Shown piece after piece: positions 14,596-23,646 of a stretch of 64,000 nucleotides of DNA. This DNA is from CAZEIW01 sp964512305. GTDB lineage: Bacteria > Pseudomonadota > Gammaproteobacteria > Burkholderiales > Burkholderiaceae_F. Below the pieces are notes generated by a model that searched no databases, was not told where the DNA came from, and saw only the letters and a list, made by a program, of their open reading frames with translations. The DNA lies in assembly GCA_964512305.1 (NCBI GenBank), contig CAZEIW010000046.1:33052-97051 (forward strand), written 5' to 3'. The position numbers and the translations under genes are program-made. Position 1 is the first letter of the stretch. The number at the start of each line of letters is the position of its first letter.

Positions 14596-17052
14596 ATGAC
14601 GCCCCGCATCCTGATCGTCGAAGACGAAGCCATCACCGCCCTCGACCTCAAGGGGCAATTGCGGGAGATGGGATACGTGGTCACTGGGACCGCCGCGTCG
14701 TCCGAAGACGCGATCGCGGCCGCGGCGCGCTCCAGCCCCGACCTGATCCTGATGGACATCATGATCCAGGGCAGCGTCGACGGCATCGAAACCGCGGCGA
14801 TGCTGCGCGAGACCTGCCGCGCCGGGATCGTCTATTTGAGTGCGCTGAGCGACGAGGACATCCTGCGCCGCGCGACGGCGACGGGCGCGCACGGATACCT
14901 GGTCAAGCCGGTGAGGCCGGTCGATCTGCGCGCGACGATCGAGATGGCGCTCGCCAAGCGGGCGCTCGAACAGCGGCTGCGCGAGAGCGAAGAGCGCGTG
15001 CGCCTGATCGCGGACAACGTCGGGGGCATGATCGCGTACATCGATCACGAGCGCCGCTTGCGTTTCGTCAACCGCCGCGTATCCGACGCCCTCGGCTTCG
15101 ACGCCGGGCGGCTGGTCGGGCGGCGGCTGACCGACATCCTGCGAGCGGACCTCTACGAGCGCCTGCATCCCCACCTCGATCACGCCTACGCCGGCCGCAC
15201 GGGCTCGTTCGAGGGCGAGGTCGACGGCCGTGTCGGGCTGGTGCACTACGTCCCGGAGGGCGAAGGCGGCACGGTGCGCGGCGTGTACGTGCTGATCAGC
15301 GACATCACCGCGCGGGTCCGCGCCGAGCGCGCGCTGCGCGACGAAAAGGAGCGCTTCCAGGCGACCTTGCACTCGATCGGCGACGCGGTGCTGTCGGTCG
15401 ACGCTCGCGGGCGCGTCGAGACCCTGAATCCGGTCGCCGAGACGCTGACCGGGTGGGACGAGCGCAGCGCGGTCGGCAAGGACGCCGCGCTCGTGCTGCG
15501 GCTGGCCGACGAGAGCAGCGGCGAGGCGCTCGAGCCGCCGATCCGCGCGGCGATCAGCGAGGGCGCCGCCAGCCGGCTTTCCGAGCGCACGGTGCTGATC
15601 TCGCGCACCGGGCAGCACCACGCGATCGAGGACAGCTGCACGCCGATCATGGACGCCAGCGGCCAGGTCGGCGGCGCCGTCCTGGTCTTCAGGGACGTGA
15701 CCGAGCGGCGCCGGATGGTCGAGCGGCTGGCCTACCAGGCGCGGCACGACCCGCTCACGGGCCTCCTGAACCGGCGCGAGTTCGAGCTCGCGCTGAAGGC
15801 GCGCTGGGACGACGCTCGCAGCTTCGGACACCGGCATGCGCTGCTGTACATCGACCTGGACCAGTTCAAGCTCGTCAACGAGGCCTGCGGCCACCACGCC
15901 GGCGACCAGTTGCTGCAGCAGCTTTCGGCGCTGATGGGCGACCGCATGCGCGGGAACGTGCTGGCCAGGCTCGGCGGCGACGTCTTCGGTGCGGTGGTGG
16001 ATGAGGCGCCGCTGCACCGGGCACAGCAACTGGCCGAGCAGCTGATCCACGCGATCGGCGACCACCGCTTTCATTGGGACCAGCGCGTGTTCCGGGTTGG
16101 GGCGAGCGTCGGCGTCGTCGCGATCGACGACCAGGTCGACGACTGCGCGAGCCTGCTCATCGCCGCAGACATGGCGTGCCAGCTCGCGAAGGACAAGGGC
16201 CGCTACCGGGTCCAGGTGTTCCGGTCCGACGACGTCGAGCTTCTGCGACAGCGCGGCAAGGACTACTGGATCGCCCGCATCCCCGACGCGCTCGAGAACG
16301 ACCGCTTCCGGCTGTTCGCGCAGCGGATCGCGCCCCTCGACCGCGCGCGCGCTTCAGGCCCGAAGTCGTTCGAGATCCTGCTCCGCCTCGAAGAGCGCGC
16401 CGGGATCGTGACGCCGCCGATGGCCTTCCTGCCGGCGGCCGAGAGCTACAACATGATGCAGAAGATCGATCGCTGGGTGATCGACCGGCTGATCCGGGAC
16501 GTCGCGCCGGGGCAGGGCGGTGCGTCCGCCGGGGGCGCCGGCACCAAATACTCGATCAACCTGTCCGGTGCCAGCCTTGCCGATCCGGACCTGGTCGAGT
16601 TCGTCGTGGAACGTCTCCATCGCACATCGCTCGATCCGTCGCAGCTGACCTTCGAGATCACCGAGACGGCCGCCGTCTCCAATCTGGACCGCGCGATCAG
16701 CGTGGTGCGCCGCCTGCGCGGTCTCGGCTGCAAAATGGCGCTCGACGATTTCGGCACCGGCCTGAGCTCGTTCGCGTACCTGCGCGCTTTTCCGGTCGAT
16801 TTCCTGAAGATCGACGGCAGCTTCGTGAAGGACCTCACGACCGCGCCGCTTCACAGCGCGCTCGTCGAAGGCGTCAACCGCATCGGCCACGAGCTCGGGA
16901 TCGAGACGGTCGCCGAGCACGTCGAGAACGAGGCGGTGCTGGAGCGCCTGCGCCAGATCGGGGTCGACTACGGGCAGGGCTATGCGATCCACGAGCCGCA
17001 GCCACTGCAGCAGATCCTCGAAGGGCGGATGCGGCAAACCGAGGTGGTGTAG
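14596..17052 (+). CDS. Response regulator with PAS-PAS, degenerate GGDEF and intact EAL (c-di-GMP phosphodiesterase)
   Basis: An 818-residue cytoplasmic signalling protein. Domains in order: a receiver (about 1-125, acidic pocket E9/D10, phosphoacceptor D54, K near VKPVRP), a PAS domain (about 135-250), a second PAS (about 255-380), a GGDEF domain (about 395-550) and an EAL domain (about 560-810). The GGDEF signature reads GGDVF, so cyclase activity is unlikely. The EAL domain keeps the expected residues: FEILLRL, SINLSG, FEITET, DDFGTG, FLKIDG, AEHVENE and QGY. It should therefore hydrolyse c-di-GMP under phosphorylation and PAS control. The start at 14596 is supported by GGGAG at 8 bp. The partner kinase is not adjacent. 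Confidence 0.9.
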   Translation: MTPRILIVEDEAITALDLKGQLREMGYVVTGTAASSEDAIAAAARSSPDLILMDIMIQGSVDGIETAAMLRETCRAGIVYLSALSDEDILRRATATGAHGYLVKPVRPVDLRATIEMALAKRALEQRLRESEERVRLIADNVGGMIAYIDHERRLRFVNRRVSDALGFDAGRLVGRRLTDILRADLYERLHPHLDHAYAGRTGSFEGEVDGRVGLVHYVPEGEGGTVRGVYVLISDITARVRAERALRDEKERFQATLHSIGDAVLSVDARGRVETLNPVAETLTGWDERSAVGKDAALVLRLADESSGEALEPPIRAAISEGAASRLSERTVLISRTGQHHAIEDSCTPIMDASGQVGGAVLVFRDVTERRRMVERLAYQARHDPLTGLLNRREFELALKARWDDARSFGHRHALLYIDLDQFKLVNEACGHHAGDQLLQQLSALMGDRMRGNVLARLGGDVFGAVVDEAPLHRAQQLAEQLIHAIGDHRFHWDQRVFRVGASVGVVAIDDQVDDCASLLIAADMACQLAKDKGRYRVQVFRSDDVELLRQRGKDYWIARIPDALENDRFRLFAQRIAPLDRARASGPKSFEILLRLEERAGIVTPPMAFLPAAESYNMMQKIDRWVIDRLIRDVAPGQGGASAGGAGTKYSINLSGASLADPDLVEFVVERLHRTSLDPSQLTFEITETAAVSNLDRAISVVRRLRGLGCKMALDDFGTGLSSFAYLRAFPVDFLKIDGSFVKDLTTAPLHSALVEGVNRIGHELGIETVAEHVENEAVLERLRQIGVDYGQGYAIHEPQPLQQILEGRMRQTEVV

Positions 17053-17101
17053 CGGCGTTCCGCGCCGTTCCAGGCGCCCCGGCACAATACAATGTCGCCC
17101 G

Positions 17102-17190
17102 GGAGGCGTGGCCGAGCGGTTGAAGGCACCGGTCTTGAAAACCGGCAAGGGTTCCGCCCTTCGTGAGTTCGAATCTCACCGCCTCCGCCA
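17102..17190 (+). tRNA. tRNA-Ser (anticodon TGA)
   Basis: An 89-nt cloverleaf: the acceptor stem starting GGAGGCG pairs with CGCCTCC, and the 3' CCA is encoded. The anticodon arm CCGGT-CTTGAAA-ACCGG gives anticodon TGA, reading UCA and related Ser codons. There is a long class II variable arm and the T-arm GTGAGTTCGAATCTCAC. It begins 49 bp after the phosphodiesterase gene. Confidence 0.97.
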
Positions 17191-17297
17191 GGATCAGGTA
17201 ACTCGCTATTGCCAGCGCCGGAAGTCGTGACGCGGCTCGAGCTCGGATCTCCGGGTGGTGTCCAGAGGCTGAACGCAGTCCCCGGACACCGCTGGTC

Positions 17298-20200
17298 TCA
17301 CTGGCGGATGGCAATGATGATCTGCGGATTACCGGACGTGCTCGCGCCTACGAGGATGTTCCCGTCACCCGACACCGCTCCCATCGAGATCGAGCCGGTG
17401 CCCCCGCTGGCGGGCATCAGCGTGATCGTTCCGTCCGCGGCGATCGTGTAGGTCGTCTGACCGGACACGGTCTGCAGCACGCCGTCGGAATTGCCCGTGC
17501 CCGTGAAGGAGATGTTGCCTGCACCATCAGCAACGGCCGTCAGCAAGCCGCAACCAAAGCCCTTGGGCACCGGAGCAGCGGCGCCTGGAGCTGGCGCCAG
17601 CGGCTCCATACTGGTCGATCCCCGGCTATCGAAACTGTATAGGGCAACCGCGTACGTTCCTTTCAAGCTCGCGTTGCTCATGCCGCTGCCATGCTTCAAC
17701 AGGAAGCCCATGTTCACCGGGGTTCCGGCTTGCCTGGCCAGCAATCCAAGCACCCCGCCAGCGGCGAGATTCAGTGAAGGAGGGCTTGCCGCGCTGTTGG
17801 ACGAGATGACAGTCACTGCACCGCTCGGTGCAACCGAATAGGTACCGGTAGAGGTCGTCGGCGGCAAAGCGGTGCCGTCGCGGTTGTTGGTTCCGCTCGC
17901 TGAGAAGTTGCCGGCCCCATCGGCATTGAGCGCGATCACCTCCGAATGAAAGCCCGTCGGCACCGGCATCGGCGTGCCTTGTGCAACCATGTTCGGCTGG
18001 GTATTCGTCGGATCGTTGTAGAAAGTGACTAGAGTGTATTGGCCGTTCAGGCTGGCGTTCGAAAAGCCGCTGCCCGACCTGGCGATCGCGTCGATCGCCG
18101 GATCCGTACCGCTCCCCAACGCAACTGCCACCGCAACCGAACCGTCCGCGAGTACCGCACCCGATCGCGGCGTTGCGGATCCGGCTTGAAGCGTCAACGC
18201 ATTTGACGTGCCGGTCGTTGTGATCGCATATGCTCCCGTCGTCGAGGCCGCCGGTGACTGGGTCCCGTCGTCGTTGGCGGAGACGACGAAGTTGAAGCTG
18301 CCGGCACCATCGAAAGGCCCGGCCAAGAAGATGTCGCTGAAACCGAGAGGCGTGGCCAGAGGCTGGCCCACCGCGGGAGCGGCCGGCTGCGTCGCCGTGC
18401 TGTGGAAGATGTAGTTGACCCCGAAGTAGGATCCGGTCATCAAGGCGTCCGCGGTGCTCGCGGCAGTCTTGACGCTGAAGTACGCCTGGTCGACGAGCTG
18501 CAGACCACCGGTGTCGCGCATGCGCAACTGTGCGTATCGCAAGTCACCCACGGATTGGAGCGGCGCGAACGTTCCCGGGCAGCTGACTGCGAGGTTGGCG
18601 GCCGCTACCGTGTCGGGGTTCACAGTGACTGACGTCGCGGTCGGTGCTATGTGCGCACTCCCGTCGGTCTCCGCATAACTGGTGGCCGACGATTGCAGCG
18701 AGCCGACGTACACCGTTTGCGGCGGGGCCGCCAGCGCATTGCGTGACCAGCTGACAACCTCGGTCGATTGCGCGGCTGCCTGAGTTCCCGTCGGATTCAG
18801 GAACGCCGAAACGAAGGCCGCAGACAGCGTGTTCCAGGCGGTCGCCGAACCGGCGGCAGCTGCCGTGGGCGGCGCCAGGTTGAACTTGGTGAACGACGTC
18901 AACGCGGTGCCCGTTGCGTCGTATGGCGTGAAGGTGTAGGCCGCATACATCGGAATCGTCGTCACGTCGACCGGTGCGGCAGCCCAGACGCCCTGTCCCC
19001 CGGGGCTAACTGTGGCTCCGGTCTGGATCGCCTTCCAATCCCATCTGAAGAAGCCGGTGTCGCTATTGATGGGTGCGGTCGAGGTTGGCGCCGTCGTCGG
19101 GGGCGTTCCCATCAGCGCCATATTGGAGCCGTTGTTGCACACGACGGTGCGCCGCAGCCAGACGCCGCTAGAAGGGAGGCCCGGCCCGGTTACCTTGACG
19201 CTGTTTACGTTGGCGGCGTTGGGGCCGTTCGGATTGAAATCGATCGCGAGCCCGCTGAGATACGCACTGACGTCACCCGCTGCGTCCACCGCGGTGTTGC
19301 GCTGAAGTCGGGAGTTGATCGAGGCGTCGTAGTCCTGCTGATTGCCGATCAGGTCCCAGGTGACCGAGCTGCCGTCGGAAAGCGTGCGCGGCGAGGGAAG
19401 CAGCTGCGCATGAGTCGTGAAGCTCGATTGGGTCCCGTCGCTCAGCGTGTAATAGATGCGAACGATCGACTGGTTCTGGCCGGCGTTCGAATAGAAGAAC
19501 AGGGTGTTCGGCAGGGCAATCGCGGCGCCGACGGACAACGGAGATGCGAGATCCGGAACCGCATCAGCCAGGTTCGTGTATCCGTTCTGCTTGAAGGCGG
19601 GGTCGACGACATCTGTGCAGCGAGCCGCGGTCGACCGCTGCGGGACCGGCAGGGCGACACAATCCTGCAATGCCTTCCGGACGTAGTCGATGTAGCTGGC
19701 CGGGGTCGCAGGCGGCGCCGACGACGCCGGCGGAGCGGGCAAGGGTGCCGGCGGCGCCGTGATCGTCGCGGCAGTGAGCGCGATGGCGGCAGAGGGCGCT
19801 TGGTTCGGTGCGTTGGCCGCCAGGATCAGGGTTGGACCGCCAGGTCCCGCGACGATCGACACGGCGTCGATCACCGCGTCCTGGCCGGTACCGTTCGCCG
19901 TCAGCGGGTCGGTCACCGGATTCAAGGTCGAGCTGACTTGATCGGCGGCAAGCACGTTCTTCAGGACGCTGTCGAGTGCCCCGACCGCCGCGGCCACCTC
20001 GCCCGGCGTGACGGCCGTGAGCGCCGCGGTGTTGGTGGGTTGGCCATTGGTCAGCAACGATGCCAAGGCGGTCGTCAATGTGCTGACGTTGGCGGTCGTG
20101 CTGCTGTTGTCAGCCGGTGCCGTCGCTGGGGCAAGCACCGAAACCATCACCCCGGAAGGGGCATTCGCGGTCAGAGCGACTGGAAAGGCATAGGCGCCGG

Positions 20201-20438
20201 CAGGTATCGCATAGCTACCTTTCGCATCGGTTGGACTGGAAGACACCGTCGTTCCTTTGGCGTCAACCAGGGTAACCACGACGCCCACCTCAGGGGCCCC
20301 GCCGGACACGACACCATTGACTGAAACCATGGGCGGCGGGGGACTGCCTTCTCCTCCGCCGCAGCCAGCCAGTGCCCCGAAGGCACCCGCAGCGATTCCG
20401 GCCCATATCCATGCACTGCTCGACTTGGTCATCGCCAT
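17298..20438 (-). CDS. Large exported lipoprotein with three C-terminal repeats
   Basis: About 1046 residues. A signal sequence with lipobox LAGC (Cys about 26) predicts a lipid-anchored surface or periplasmic protein. After a Pro/Gly linker comes a carboxypeptidase-regulatory or Ig-like domain (VSVNGVVSGGAPEVGVVVTLVD), a helical region rich in Ala/Thr, and a central part with paired cysteines. The C-terminal third holds three related units of about 110-120 residues, each with SNASLxGxY or a similar start, an aromatic/GF segment, DGAGNxS and a DG-T-containing strand, all beta-rich. Start 20438 (ATG) has GGAGG about 9 bp upstream; a second ATG two codons on has GGGAG at 6 bp. The function is unknown. 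Lower GC than flanking genes is apparent by eye. Confidence 0.8.
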   Translation of the reverse strand: MAMTKSSSAWIWAGIAAGAFGALAGCGGGEGSPPPPMVSVNGVVSGGAPEVGVVVTLVDAKGTTVSSSPTDAKGSYAIPAGAYAFPVALTANAPSGVMVSVLAPATAPADNSSTTANVSTLTTALASLLTNGQPTNTAALTAVTPGEVAAAVGALDSVLKNVLAADQVSSTLNPVTDPLTANGTGQDAVIDAVSIVAGPGGPTLILAANAPNQAPSAAIALTAATITAPPAPLPAPPASSAPPATPASYIDYVRKALQDCVALPVPQRSTAARCTDVVDPAFKQNGYTNLADAVPDLASPLSVGAAIALPNTLFFYSNAGQNQSIVRIYYTLSDGTQSSFTTHAQLLPSPRTLSDGSSVTWDLIGNQQDYDASINSRLQRNTAVDAAGDVSAYLSGLAIDFNPNGPNAANVNSVKVTGPGLPSSGVWLRRTVVCNNGSNMALMGTPPTTAPTSTAPINSDTGFFRWDWKAIQTGATVSPGGQGVWAAAPVDVTTIPMYAAYTFTPYDATGTALTSFTKFNLAPPTAAAAGSATAWNTLSAAFVSAFLNPTGTQAAAQSTEVVSWSRNALAAPPQTVYVGSLQSSATSYAETDGSAHIAPTATSVTVNPDTVAAANLAVSCPGTFAPLQSVGDLRYAQLRMRDTGGLQLVDQAYFSVKTAASTADALMTGSYFGVNYIFHSTATQPAAPAVGQPLATPLGFSDIFLAGPFDGAGSFNFVVSANDDGTQSPAASTTGAYAITTTGTSNALTLQAGSATPRSGAVLADGSVAVAVALGSGTDPAIDAIARSGSGFSNASLNGQYTLVTFYNDPTNTQPNMVAQGTPMPVPTGFHSEVIALNADGAGNFSASGTNNRDGTALPPTTSTGTYSVAPSGAVTVISSNSAASPPSLNLAAGGVLGLLARQAGTPVNMGFLLKHGSGMSNASLKGTYAVALYSFDSRGSTSMEPLAPAPGAAAPVPKGFGCGLLTAVADGAGNISFTGTGNSDGVLQTVSGQTTYTIAADGTITLMPASGGTGSISMGAVSGDGNILVGASTSGNPQIIIAIRQ

Positions 20439-20624
20439 CTCCCTTTCCCTCCGCACATTCGGCCCCGAGGTTCGCTCCGTGGCAGACCCTGGGGCGCCGC
20501 TAAACCGCCGTTGACTGCTGAATTCGAAGGCTTCGTGAGTCAGAACTTGTTCACGCAAGACGAGTGGCAGCAACCTCAATGAGGAGTCCGGATCGTCTGT
20601 TTCTGCGAGAGCCGCCGCTCTTTC

Positions 20625-20858
20625 TCAGCGCATTGAGAAAGCCGCGAGAACGAGCCGGCCTTCGGCGGTCGCGTGACGCTTCTTTGCCGCGTCCGGCGTC
20701 TTCGCGACGCCGGTGGGCTGCGCCTCTCGAGCCAGTTCGCCGGCCGCTATTTCCTGGCGCATTTCAACGAAGCGCTGCGCCGCCACCGCGGCCGGGACCG
20801 CGAGAGCGAGGACGAACAGCACGTCGTCAAGGCGGTGGTGACGGTAGCAATTCGGCAT
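20625..20858 (-). CDS. Small membrane protein (77 aa), hypothetical
   Basis: A short open frame with one predicted transmembrane helix (DDVLFVLALAVPAAVAAQRF) followed by a charged tail. GGAGGG lies 5 bp before the ATG and codon third positions are GC-rich, both arguing that it is a real gene. A perfect 8-bp hairpin (CTTTCTCA/TGAGAAAG, 20620-20641) spans the stop codon and could stabilise or end the message. It is 186 bp upstream of the lipoprotein gene on the same strand. I recognise no family. Confidence 0.5.
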   Translation of the reverse strand: MPNCYRHHRLDDVLFVLALAVPAAVAAQRFVEMRQEIAAGELAREAQPTGVAKTPDAAKKRHATAEGRLVLAAFSMR

Positions 20859-21131
20859 TTAGCCCTCCAGTCGGTTGCCCGACACCTCGCCGCGAGCTTC
20901 CGGATCTCACTTGAAAAGTCTGGATGCCTGAACAAGGTGCGCAGTGCCGGCATGGTGAGCCTGCAAGGGGTTGGAGCGGAATAGGGAAGACGTCTATCCA
21001 AGTGGGCAGGCGTTGCCTGGCCATCTTTCCTGGAGAAAGTGATCAAAGGTTTATTGGCAGGTAGAGGACGCCGGCCTATGATCTAAGCGCCAGTGATCCG
21101 CCTCTGACTCGTCTTCGCGAATCGACCGACC

Positions 21132-21794
21132 GTGCGCATACTCGTCATCGATGACCACCCGCTGTTTCGGGCGGGTTTGAAGGCACTGCTGGCGGGGCTC
21201 GACGCGTCGATCGAGGTCACGGAGGCAGCGGGTATCGACGATGCGGTAGCCGGATTGAAGATGCCGGGCCCTGCCGATCTGGTGCTGCTCGACATGAATC
21301 TTCGACAGACGGTCGGACTGGAAACGTTGTCCAAAGCCCGCTCGGCCTTTGAGTCTTCATCGATCGTCGTGATATCGGGCGACGAGGACCCGGGCTTGAT
21401 CCGGGCTGTCATCGAGGCGGGCGCGGCAGGATTCATTCCCAAGTCGACTGACGCCGCGGTTACTGTCCAGGCGCTGAGACTCGTGCTGGCACACGGCGTC
21501 TACTTGCCGCCGCAGGCCTTGCACCAGTCCCGGGACGAGTCGGGTGCTGTGCCGGTCGCCGGCGGAAAGCAGCCGAGCGCGCTGAGCGAAAGGCAATTGG
21601 AGATTCTCCAGCGCCTTCTGCAGGGGAAATCCAACAAGATCATCGCGCGCGAAATGAAGATCGCCGACGGTACGGTGAAGGCGCACCTGTCGGCCATCTA
21701 CCAGGCTTTGGGCGTCAGTACGCGCACGCAAGCGATGTATCGCGCGCACGAGAATGGGCTCGTGGCTGCGATGCGCGGAGTGGGCCGCCGCTAG
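21132..21794 (+). CDS. NarL/LuxR-family response regulator
   Basis: A 220-residue two-domain regulator. The receiver (about 1-120) has acidic pair D7/D8, phosphoacceptor D54 in LVLLDMNL, and K in FIPKST. The C-terminal LuxR-type helix-turn-helix (about 150-212) reads LSERQLEILQRLLQGKSNKI and DGTVKAHLSAIYQALGV. The start is GTG. The hybrid kinase gene begins 2 bp after the stop, so the two are a two-component pair. The target genes are unknown; the divergent lipoprotein and the giant fusion enzyme downstream are the nearest candidates. The 273 bp upstream form a divergent promoter region. Confidence 0.92.
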   Translation: MRILVIDDHPLFRAGLKALLAGLDASIEVTEAAGIDDAVAGLKMPGPADLVLLDMNLRQTVGLETLSKARSAFESSSIVVISGDEDPGLIRAVIEAGAAGFIPKSTDAAVTVQALRLVLAHGVYLPPQALHQSRDESGAVPVAGGKQPSALSERQLEILQRLLQGKSNKIIAREMKIADGTVKAHLSAIYQALGVSTRTQAMYRAHENGLVAAMRGVGRR

Positions 21795-21795
21795 G

Positions 21796-23565
21796 GTGCG
21801 TCACGTGGCCGCCGTCGACGAACCCACGCCGCAGCCTTTGGAGGTGGTTTCGGAGCCCTCGCACTCCCTGCTGCAGGAGTTGTTTCTTCATCTGAAGCGG
21901 CAATCGCGGCGCGTGCCCCTGCCCATCGCGCTTGTCGCCGTCGTAGCCGCGCTGCTTGCGTTGCGAAGGGCACCGGCTCCGCTGGTCGCGCTGTGGTGGC
22001 TGGCCGTCTGCGGCGCGCTTGCTGCGCGCTGGATCGTGCTCGGTCGACTGCCGGAACTCACGAGACTGACGGACCGACTGCGGCTGGCGATCGCGATTGG
22101 TCTGAGCGCGATCAACGGCGCGGTTCACGGGTCAGTTCTGTTCTTCTTCCCGCTGATGACGGAAATCGAGCGCGCGCTGCTGACGACACTGCTGATCGGG
22201 CTGAGCGTCGGCGCGGTGGGTACGACCGCCGGTTACATGCCGATCTTTCTCGCCTTTGTTCTGCCCGTCCTGGGTCCGACGGCGGTGTTGTGGGTCTTCA
22301 ATCCTGGTATAGGCGCCGCGGGCTGGGATGAACGCTCCCTGGGTCTGTTTGTCGCCATGTTCATCGCTCTGCTTTGCATGCTTGCGCGCGATGCCTTCCG
22401 GACCTTCAAGGAGTCGTTCTCGATACGCCTGCAGCAGGTCGATCTGAACCGGCAGCTTCGAACGGCCCTGGGTGACGCCGAACGGGCCAACCGCGCGAAG
22501 TCCCGCTTTCTGGCATCGGCAAGCCACGACCTGAGGCAACCGCTGCACACTTTGTCCTTGTTCGGCGCGGCCCTACAGATGCGACCGCTGGACGAACGCA
22601 CGCGGGACATCGCGACCAATATGAATGCCGCTTTGCGGGCGCTGGCGTCGCAGCTCGACGCGTTGCTCGATGTGTCCAAGCTTGACGCCGGGGTGGTCAA
22701 AGTCGATCGGACGACCATCCTGCTGGCGCCGCTGCTGGCAAGGCTGCACGGCGAGTTCGAACCGCTGGCCCAGAAAAAGGGACTCGTGCTCGCGATGTCC
22801 TGTCCGCCCGATCTGTTCGCGGATTCCGATCTGTTGCTGCTGGAGCGTGTCCTGCGCAATCTGGTCGATAACGCGATCAAATACACCGACAAGGGCAGCG
22901 TCTCTGTCCTTGCAACGCGTCTGGAAGAACGGATAAAGGTGGTGGTTCGGGATACGGGGCGGGGAATTCCGCAGTATGAGCACGAGCGCGTGTTCGAGGA
23001 GTTCTACCAGGTTGACAATCCTGAGCGTGACCGGACTCAGGGACTCGGGCTGGGCCTGGCGATCGTGCGCCGCCTGGTTTCGATGCTGGAGATCGATTTG
23101 GCGTTGACGTCGACGCCCGGCACCGGAACCGAGATTTCTTTGCTGCTGCGGGGCTTGCGCGATCTCGGCGGTGTAGAAGCCTCGCCTTGCGTCGCGAGTA
23201 ATCCGGTTCCCGGGCACGCCCTTGTGATCGATGACGAGGCTGCAGTGCGGGAAGGGATGAGGACGTTGCTCGAGGGCATGGGCTGGACCGTATCAATGGC
23301 CAGTGGCATCGACGACGCGTTGCGCGCGGCGAGCGCAGCTGCCCCGGATTTCGTCTTTTGCGACTTGCGCTTGCGGGGAGGGGAGACTGGGATCGAGGCG
23401 ATCCGATGCCTGCGCTCTCGGTTCCCCCGGGTTCCTGCGCTTCTCATCACCGGTGACACAGCTCCGAACCGGCTGCGAGAAGCGCACGATGCCGGCGTGC
23501 CGTTGCTCCACAAACCCATCTCAATCGAAACCCTGAATCAGGCAATCGAAGGCGAAAGGCGCTAG
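21796..23565 (+). CDS. Hybrid sensor histidine kinase with C-terminal receiver
   Basis: About 589 residues. The N-terminal half has six or so transmembrane helices (an integral-membrane sensor of unknown ligand). It is followed by a coiled linker, the dimerisation/phosphoacceptor box ASHDLRQPLHTL (His about 244), and an ATPase domain with N-box RNLVDNAIKY, G1 DTGRGIP and G2 GLGLGLAIV. A C-terminal receiver has the acidic pocket VIDDEA and phosphoacceptor Asp in FVFCDLRL. The GTG at 21796 is 2 bp past the regulator stop, suggesting coupling; an ATG at 21754 inside the regulator gene is the alternative. It should phosphorylate the NarL-type regulator encoded just upstream. Confidence 0.9.
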   Translation: MRHVAAVDEPTPQPLEVVSEPSHSLLQELFLHLKRQSRRVPLPIALVAVVAALLALRRAPAPLVALWWLAVCGALAARWIVLGRLPELTRLTDRLRLAIAIGLSAINGAVHGSVLFFFPLMTEIERALLTTLLIGLSVGAVGTTAGYMPIFLAFVLPVLGPTAVLWVFNPGIGAAGWDERSLGLFVAMFIALLCMLARDAFRTFKESFSIRLQQVDLNRQLRTALGDAERANRAKSRFLASASHDLRQPLHTLSLFGAALQMRPLDERTRDIATNMNAALRALASQLDALLDVSKLDAGVVKVDRTTILLAPLLARLHGEFEPLAQKKGLVLAMSCPPDLFADSDLLLLERVLRNLVDNAIKYTDKGSVSVLATRLEERIKVVVRDTGRGIPQYEHERVFEEFYQVDNPERDRTQGLGLGLAIVRRLVSMLEIDLALTSTPGTGTEISLLLRGLRDLGGVEASPCVASNPVPGHALVIDDEAAVREGMRTLLEGMGWTVSMASGIDDALRAASAAAPDFVFCDLRLRGGETGIEAIRCLRSRFPRVPALLITGDTAPNRLREAHDAGVPLLHKPISIETLNQAIEGERR

Positions 23566-23646
23566 CTGCAAGAGCGAAGTCCCTCGTTTCAGGCGTGAAC
23601 GTTTGCGAGCCGTGACGCATCCGCGGTGTTTCGCGATCGAGATCCC

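Noticed and set aside
17102..17190. tRNA-Ser as attachment site of an integrated element
   Set aside because: I found no integrase and no second copy of the tRNA 3' end in the window; only composition hints at an island.
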